From NCBI RefSeq assembly GCF_040126055.1, contig NZ_CP143541.1:2046001-2110000 (forward strand): DNA of 64,000 bases, written 5' to 3'. The notes under the pieces are model-generated. The model saw only the letters and a list, made by a program, of their open reading frames with translations, did not search any database and had not been told where the DNA came from. Shown here one piece after another: positions 59,104-64,000 of the stretch (within the stretch, counting starts at the first letter, position 1; each line of letters begins with the position of its first letter). This DNA comes from Pseudalkalibacillus sp. SCS-8. GTDB lineage: Bacteria > Bacillota > Bacilli > Bacillales > Fictibacillaceae. A program made the translations under genes and the position numbers.

Positions 59104-59592
59104 ATGGAAAATAAAGTAGTCGACGCTTTCATCGAAATTCCGACTGGAAGCCAAAACAAATACGAATATGATAAAGAAGCAGGCGTATTCAAACTGGATC
59201 GCGTATTGTTCTCACCTATGTTCTATCCAGCAGAATACGGCTATCTCGAAAACACACTCGCTCTTGATGGTGACCCACTTGACATTTTGGTCCTAGTCAC
59301 CAATCCTACTTTCCCAGGATGTGTGATTGAATCTCGTGTAATCGGGTACTTGAACATGATCGATTCAGGAGAAGAAGATGCAAAACTATTAGCGGTACCG
59401 GTAGAAGACCCACGCTTTGATCACGTCAAGTCCCTTGAAGATGTATCCGAACACACGCTCAAGGAAATTTCCCATTTCTTCGAACGCTACAAGGATCTTC
59501 AAGGTAAGAAGACCGAGATCGGCTCATGGGAAGGCCCTGAAAAAGCAGCTGAGCTTGTTGTTGAGTGTCAAAAACGCTACGAAAATCAATAA
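59104..59592 (+). CDS. ppa: Inorganic pyrophosphatase, type I
   Basis: Hydrolyses pyrophosphate to drive biosynthesis. 162 residues with the metal site DGDPLDILVL and the N-terminal IEIPTGSQNKYEYD. This is the family I (E. coli type) enzyme; B. subtilis uses the unrelated type II PpaC. Own promoter and terminator. Confidence 0.95.
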   Translation: MENKVVDAFIEIPTGSQNKYEYDKEAGVFKLDRVLFSPMFYPAEYGYLENTLALDGDPLDILVLVTNPTFPGCVIESRVIGYLNMIDSGEEDAKLLAVPVEDPRFDHVKSLEDVSEHTLKEISHFFERYKDLQGKKTEIGSWEGPEKAAELVVECQKRYENQ

Positions 59593-59606
59593 TCGTTCCA
59601 CGATCA

Positions 59607-59642
59607 AAGACCCATGGAGATAAGATCCATGGGTCTTATTTA
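59607..59642 (+). terminator. Terminator of ppa
   Basis: Eleven bp perfect stem AAGACCCATGG/CCATGGGTCTT (59607-59617, 59627-59637), then ATTTAAAT. Confidence 0.8.
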
Positions 59643-59713
59643 AATCTGTTGACATACATTGTGAACAATAGGAAAATCAACTATTAATACACATGGATGA
59701 GGTGAGATCGCCA

Positions 59714-61288
59714 ATGCATCAAATCGTCATAAGCGACCCGATCAGCGAGATTGGTCTGGAACCCCTTGTAAAAGCCCCTGAAATGCACCTTGTCGAGAAA
59801 AATATTCATGAAGTCCAAAACAAAGATAAAGTTGACGCTATCATCGTCCGAAGCAGTACAAAACTGACAAAACAGCTGATGGATGAAATGCCTTCGTTGA
59901 AAATCATCGCGAGAGCAGGCGTAGGTGTAGATAATATCGATGTTGAAGCAGCCACAGAACGAGGAATCGTTGTCGTCAATGCTCCAAATGGTAATACCGT
60001 CTCCACTGCTGAACATACTTTTGCTATGATGTTGTCGCTTTTACGTAACATACCGCAAGCCAACCGCTCGCTCCGGCGAATGGAATGGAAACGTTCCGTC
60101 TTTACAGGACATGAACTCCATAGCAAAACACTAGGAATTGTCGGTATGGGGAAAATCGGCTCAGAAATCGCGAAGAGGGCCTTAGCTTTTGAAATGAAGA
60201 TTCTCGTATATGATCCATACCTTACACAAGAAAGAGCAAAAAAGCTTCAGGTTGAAACCGTACCCTTCGATCACCTCATCAAGCATTCCGATATCATCAC
60301 TGTACATACACCATTGAATGAAGATACGAAAGGGCTGATTAACCATGAAACAATCCAACGGATGAAGAAAGGCGTATTCCTGATCAATTGTGCACGCGGA
60401 GGAATCATTGAGGAAAATGATCTGTTAGCCGCACTTGATTCAGGCCACGTTGCAGGTGCTGCTTTGGATGTATTTGCAGAAGAGCCTAGCATGAACGAAG
60501 CGTTGCTGCTACATGAAAAAGTCGTTGCAACACCTCACATTGCTGCCTCTACGACAGAAGCGCAATATCAAGTAGCAAAACAAGTAAGTGAAGATGTCCG
60601 AAATGTACTGAACGGTGAACCGGCCCGTAACGCCTTGAACTATCCAACCATATCGAAGGACGTTCATGAATTCATCTTTCCGTATATCGATCTTGCCAAC
60701 CGTTTAGGTTCTTTCTTATCTGCATGTATCAAAACCCCTGTCCATGAAATCCAATTACACTATTCAGGGGATTTGACCGATCACGAAACGCTTCCAATCA
60801 CGAGAAGTGTTTTATCAGGCTTTCTAAATCCACGGATCGACCAGCCGGTCAACATCATCAACGCGAGTGTGATTGCGAAGCAGCGAGGTATTACCTATGG
60901 CGAAACAAAGTCATCTGAGAACTATGGTTACTCCAACCTTATCAACGTTAAAGTTGTCGGCGAAGATCATACCGTTTCCATACAAGGGACATTACTCCCG
61001 GGATTAGGAGGAAGAGTCGTTAACCTGAACGGATTCGACATCGACTTCACGCCGAAAGGGCATCTCGTATTCATCACGCATAATGATCAACCAGGTGTCA
61101 TCGGGAAGGTCGGCAGGGTTCTTGGTAAATATGAAATGAACATAGCCACGATGCAAGTCGGACGGAAAGAAGCCGGCGGTGGCGCTGCGATGGTTCTCAC
61201 ATTTGATGAGCCACTGACAGACAATATGCTCGATGAACTTCAAGAAACGAAAAATATTTCCTCCATTTTAGCCATGTCGATGGAATAA
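59714..61288 (+). CDS. serA: D-3-phosphoglycerate dehydrogenase
   Basis: First step of serine synthesis. 524 residues in the long form: substrate- and NAD-binding domains (GIVGMGKIGSEIA, catalytic His in ATPHIAAST), an intervening ASB domain, and a C-terminal ACT domain (NDQPGVIGKVGRVLGKYEMN) that binds serine in related enzymes for feedback control. Start at the ATG at 59714, 9 bases after GAGGTG; an upstream in-frame ATG overlaps that ribosome site. Confidence 0.95.
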   Translation: MHQIVISDPISEIGLEPLVKAPEMHLVEKNIHEVQNKDKVDAIIVRSSTKLTKQLMDEMPSLKIIARAGVGVDNIDVEAATERGIVVVNAPNGNTVSTAEHTFAMMLSLLRNIPQANRSLRRMEWKRSVFTGHELHSKTLGIVGMGKIGSEIAKRALAFEMKILVYDPYLTQERAKKLQVETVPFDHLIKHSDIITVHTPLNEDTKGLINHETIQRMKKGVFLINCARGGIIEENDLLAALDSGHVAGAALDVFAEEPSMNEALLLHEKVVATPHIAASTTEAQYQVAKQVSEDVRNVLNGEPARNALNYPTISKDVHEFIFPYIDLANRLGSFLSACIKTPVHEIQLHYSGDLTDHETLPITRSVLSGFLNPRIDQPVNIINASVIAKQRGITYGETKSSENYGYSNLINVKVVGEDHTVSIQGTLLPGLGGRVVNLNGFDIDFTPKGHLVFITHNDQPGVIGKVGRVLGKYEMNIATMQVGRKEAGGGAAMVLTFDEPLTDNMLDELQETKNISSILAMSME

Positions 61289-61331
61289 GGTGAAGGCTAT
61301 GATTTATTACAGTTGATTTCTAACAAAAATA

Positions 61332-61362
61332 AAGGGGACTTCCGTATTGGGAAGTTCCCTTG
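61332..61362. terminator. Terminator after serA
   Basis: Stem AAGGGGACTTCC/GGAAGTTCCCTT (61332-61343, 61350-61361; one G-T pair), preceded by an A-run. It may also end minus-strand transcription from the mrr region. Confidence 0.75.
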
Positions 61363-61384
61363 ACTATTCCATTAAAGACCCTTT

Positions 61385-61687
61385 TATAGAGACCTTTTTT
61401 ATACTTTTCTTTATTAAGTTCTTCTTTCAAGTGAAAACACTGCTCTAAATCAATGTCATAAACATTTGCTATACCTATATGTAATAAAGGACATCATATA
61501 ACTCTTCTTCAATTGTTCCTTTTATTGTGCCTTATTGTTCGAGCCTTATATCTTTCCTAATTACTTCTGATAGTTCTCCTACCTCTTCAATCAGCTTTTG
61601 GAAATATGTATTCTTTAGTTCAAGTTTATAATCTTTAGCTTTAATGTATTGTTGTAATTCTATGTGCGTAATGATATTATCCATCAA
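61385..61687 (-). pseudogene. Broken MazG-like nucleotide pyrophosphohydrolase
   Basis: After AGGAGG and a TTG/ATG start (61687/61684), an intact frame gives 50 residues (MDNIITHIELQQYIKAKDYK ... LIEEVGELSEVIRKDIRLEQ) with the first MazG metal motif, then a TAA at 61534-61532. The same frame then continues as GTIKGTIEEELYDVLYY (second motif), and a one-base frame change leads into IGIANVYDIDLEQCFHLKEE. Together these make one ordinary ~100 residue MazG-like protein broken by one stop and one frameshift. It begins 17 bp after mrr, so the two formed an operon. Confidence 0.75.
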
Positions 61688-61704
61688 GTTAAAAATCCTC
61701 CTAA

Positions 61705-62856
61705 TTACTCGTCTTTAAAATAATCAAAATCAATTGCTTTCACTACAAAAGTATGATTAATATCTACTCCTACATTATGAGATATCATAAGTTTAGATAA
61801 TTCTATGCCATCAATCAGTATAATTTTTTTTGTTTCTAGACGATCAGCATATTTCTTAGCACCCTCTGTAAAGTAAGACGTTGTAATAAACACACCTTTT
61901 CTCGCACCTTTTCCATCTAATGCGCCAGAAAAACTTTGAACAACATCACGACCTACAGAGTTATTAGCTGCATACCTTTTTGCTTGGACATATATATTGT
62001 CTAGGCCTAATTTATCCTCTTTAATTACTCCATCTAATCCTTCATCATTAGTTCTTTGAGTTACTTGACCATCTCCATACCCCATAACGGTCAATAATTC
62101 TACTACAATGTCTTCAAATTTTATCCAATGGACATTTCTTAATTGTTTTAACAAGTTATCTGCTAACTCATTTGTCATATCGTTTAACTTTTCTTTCACG
62201 ATTGTTAAAGGGTCAACCACTTTCTCTAATTCTTCAATCTCTTCCCTAATACCAATACTAGTTTCATTTAATAAATCAAGGCCATCATTAGTAATTTGGT
62301 ATGTTAATTTATTGACTTCTTCTATATAATTCTCCTTTTTTAAGCTATACCTAACGCTTCGAACTCTAGATAGAAAAATAATGTCTGTATTATTTTCATA
62401 TTTCATCGAGCGCTGTTCATCACTTAAATTAAAATGGTTTACTAATTTTTGTGTTATCTCGCTAGCAGAATATGCTTCTCCATCTTTAATAATTTCCAAA
62501 TAAGGAATCATCATATCTCCAGATGATGGTAGTGTGTCTTTAATTTTTTCATCATATTCTTTATGTATTCGATCTATCTTGTGTTTATCGATTATTTGTT
62601 GTTCATCTTGTTCGTTTTTTGGTATACCTTCTTTTATAATTATTGTTTTAATTTCAGGAATAGTTAGACCTGCTTCATTCATTTTCTTTAAGAATTTCAT
62701 AATCCTTAATGATTCTTTAGTATACATAATTTTATTTTTAATCATGACAGTGGGGATATAATCTTTAAATTCTTTTACCCATCTTCTACCATTGGATTCA
62801 GACCAACCAACTAACTCAGACATTTTAGTTTTAGAAAGTAATTTACTAGTGTTCAA
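61705..62856 (-). CDS. mrr: Mrr-type restriction endonuclease with N-terminal MerR/RacA-like domain
   Basis: About 383 residues (395 if the poorly spaced ATG at 62892 is used). Numbering from that ATG: residues 20-90 form a MerR/RacA-like helix-turn-helix (TKMSELVGWSESNGRRWVKE then YTKESLRIMKFLKKMNEAGL); 120-210 resemble the Mrr N-terminal winged helix; 255-370 are the Mrr catalytic domain with Asp287 (NDEGLDGVI) and Gln303-Ala-Lys305 (YVQAKRY), the D-QxK nuclease core. Mrr enzymes cut foreign, often methylated, DNA. No methyltransferase is nearby, which fits type IV restriction. The TTG at 62856 has a good ribosome site (AAGGGTGGGG). The region is visibly richer in A+T than its neighbours, suggesting transfer. 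Confidence 0.85.
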   Translation of the reverse strand: MNTSKLLSKTKMSELVGWSESNGRRWVKEFKDYIPTVMIKNKIMYTKESLRIMKFLKKMNEAGLTIPEIKTIIIKEGIPKNEQDEQQIIDKHKIDRIHKEYDEKIKDTLPSSGDMMIPYLEIIKDGEAYSASEITQKLVNHFNLSDEQRSMKYENNTDIIFLSRVRSVRYSLKKENYIEEVNKLTYQITNDGLDLLNETSIGIREEIEELEKVVDPLTIVKEKLNDMTNELADNLLKQLRNVHWIKFEDIVVELLTVMGYGDGQVTQRTNDEGLDGVIKEDKLGLDNIYVQAKRYAANNSVGRDVVQSFSGALDGKGARKGVFITTSYFTEGAKKYADRLETKKIILIDGIELSKLMISHNVGVDINHTFVVKAIDFDYFKDE

Positions 62857-62970
62857 TATTCCCCACCCTTTGTACTTATTATTGAATTGCATACCCTTTA
62901 GAAATCTTATAAACTATATATGTATCATTTATATTAACATAAAATTCCATAATATTATCTTGTAATGTAA

Positions 62971-62998
62971 ATAGACTATCCTTATTAATGGATAGCCC
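62971..62998 (-). terminator. Weak hairpin upstream of mrr
   Basis: Stem CTATCC/GGATAG (62976-62981, 62990-62995) followed on the minus strand by TCTATTT. It may end transcription from the VOC gene remnant. Nothing else is seen between 62893 and 63040. Confidence 0.35.
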
Positions 62999-63040
62999 CC
63001 TCTTAATGAATAGTACTCTAATTACAAGATTCATCGGTAT

Positions 63041-63399
63041 TTAATTTCCTACTAACACAAATACATTTCCATCTGGTGCTTGCATCACCGCCACGTGCCA
63101 CCTAAAGTATTAGAGAATGGAGATTGGATCCATTTAACTTCTGAATTTGATTTCAAAAATTCGTAGGTCTCCCGTACATCTTCAACTACAATTTCAGTTT
63201 CAGCGAGTTTTAAACTAGGGTTGTTCTTTAAAACCAATTCTGTATTTCCATCAGGATAACTCATACCAATAAGCTTCCACTGTTTGTCTGTGTCTTGAAA
63301 AGCTTCCCAAGACTTTGTTAGCCCTAACGATTGATAGAACTTTACTGATTTTTGGATGTTTTCTGTATAAATTGCAACACACTCAATTCTTTTCCACAT
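63041..63399 (-). pseudogene. VOC-family (glyoxalase-like) gene with a C-terminal frameshift
   Basis: From the ATG at 63399 (GAGAGG ribosome site somewhat distant) the frame gives MWKRIECVAIYTENIQKSVK ..., a typical vicinal-oxygen-chelate start, through FSNTLGGTWR and then a stop near 63100. One base away, the frame continues as VAVMQAPDGNVFVLVGN and stops at 63041, which is the normal end of the family. A single missing base near 63104 explains this. It could be a true lesion or a sequencing error. Function of the family here is unknown. Confidence 0.7.
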
Positions 63400-63550
63400 A
63401 AACCATTCATTCCTCTCTAAGGAAACCCAGATCTGTCCCTTTTCTTGAAGACTCCATTTCAAGATATTCTCATAGTAAGCTGAGTACAAACAGAACAAAT
63501 GAAAAAAGAAATACCAAAAAACCAATGCAACAACCATTGGTGCTATCAGC

Positions 63551-64000
63551 TTAAAATTCCTCTAGATTGTTTATTTCATAAACTGCCTGTTCAGCTGCCA
63601 AGAGTGCACCTTCAAGATGACCACCATATTGAGAATTAGCTTCTGTACCAGCAAAAACAATTTTCTTACTCCATACCCCTGATTTTGGTGGTTGACCATA
63701 GCTTGGAAAATCACTAAGCGGGACTAAATCGTCCTCAGCAGCCGTTTCAGCATCTTTGGACCAATCCTTGTAAAGGATAGCCTTTACATTTTGAGCAGAG
63801 GCTCCAAACAGTCTGACTAATTGATCAATGACCAGATATAAAAGTTTATCCTCACCCATTTCATGACGCGATTTCGCCGGCATGCCAAAGAATCCAAATA
63901 ATGCACCAGAACCCGTTTCGGGAGATGCATCATGGATTTCTTGTAAGGGTCCAACCCAGCTTGTAGCAAATCCAGAGAGTCCTGACTTCCTCCAAAAAGG
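63551..64000 (-). CDS. FAD-dependent amine oxidase, C-terminal part (partial)
   Basis: Open to the right edge of the window, so the N-terminus is missing; 149 residues are seen. The C-terminal FAD-contact segment of monoamine oxidases is clear (FAGTEANSQYGGHLEGALLA), preceded by FWRKSGLSGFATSW and LFGFFG. Substrate unknown. An internal ATG at 63883 is not the start, since the frame continues upstream without a stop. Confidence 0.88.
   Translation of the reverse strand, partial: PFWRKSGLSGFATSWVGPLQEIHDASPETGSGALFGFFGMPAKSRHEMGEDKLLYLVIDQLVRLFGASAQNVKAILYKDWSKDAETAAEDDLVPLSDFPSYGQPPKSGVWSKKIVFAGTEANSQYGGHLEGALLAAEQAVYEINNLEEF

Overview
This 64 kb window is the chromosome of an endospore-forming Firmicute of the family Bacillaceae that is not Bacillus subtilis itself. 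The gene order follows the B. subtilis dinG-pan-bsh-qcr-aro-hep-spoIVA-der-ypf-sleB-gudB-ypb-fer-serA stretch almost gene for gene. Spore genes (spoIVA, a spoVIF-like gene, ypeB, sleB), bacillithiol genes and a TRAP protein support this placement. Nearly all genes lie on the minus strand. Shine-Dalgarno sites are strong (AGGAGG type), GTG and TTG starts are common, and most transcription units end in clear hairpin-plus-T-run terminators.

Layout. 1-4 kb: the 5' part of dinG (cut by the window edge) and the panBCD pantothenate operon. 4-10 kb: a tightly packed operon ypjD-dapB-mgsA-bshB1-bshA-cca-birA (MazG-like enzyme, lysine/cell-wall precursor, methylglyoxal, bacillithiol, tRNA CCA end, biotin ligase/repressor). 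10-19.5 kb: ypjC, a composite intergenic repeat, a yugP-type peptidase, ypjB, ypjA, the qcrABC menaquinol:cytochrome c reductase operon, ypiF, ypiB (reoY), the TPR gene ypiA, and an unrecognised gene that looks like a decayed amidohydrolase. 19.7-29.9 kb: cheR-aroC-aroB-hisC-aroA, ndk, the heptaprenyl/menaquinone genes hepT-menG-hepS, mtrB-folE and hbs. The aro block lacks the aroH, trp and tyrA genes that split it in B. subtilis, yet TRAP (mtrB) is kept. 30-41 kb: spoIVA, yphF, yphE, the spoVIF-like gene, gpsA, plsY, der, yphA, ypzI, ypfD, plsC, cmk, ypfB and ypfA. 41-49 kb: ypeB-sleB (germination), prsW, ansA, ypdA, gudB, ypbH. 49-56.3 kb: ypbG, a small membrane protein gene, a CBS gene, ypbF, a short ypbE, ypbD, recS, ypbB and ferredoxin. 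56.3-61.3 kb: an iron-box-controlled putative small RNA, an immune inhibitor A type protease, a type I pyrophosphatase and serA.

61.3-64 kb is the accessory part. It holds an AT-rich Mrr-type restriction endonuclease carrying a MerR-like DNA-binding domain at its N-terminus. Immediately downstream is a broken MazG-like pyrophosphohydrolase. A frameshifted VOC-family gene and the 3' end of an FAD amine oxidase gene follow.

Functional themes that tie the window together are bacillithiol thiol redox (bshA, bshB1, ypdA), isoprenoid and menaquinone supply to the bc complex (hepS, hepT, menG, qcrABC), chorismate synthesis, phosphatidic acid synthesis from glycerol-3-phosphate (gpsA, plsY, plsC), and spore assembly and germination. 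The least explained items are the MerR-Mrr/MazG pair, the Fur-box small RNA candidate next to fer, the metal-site-less amidohydrolase relative, and three unrelated families of intergenic repeats.
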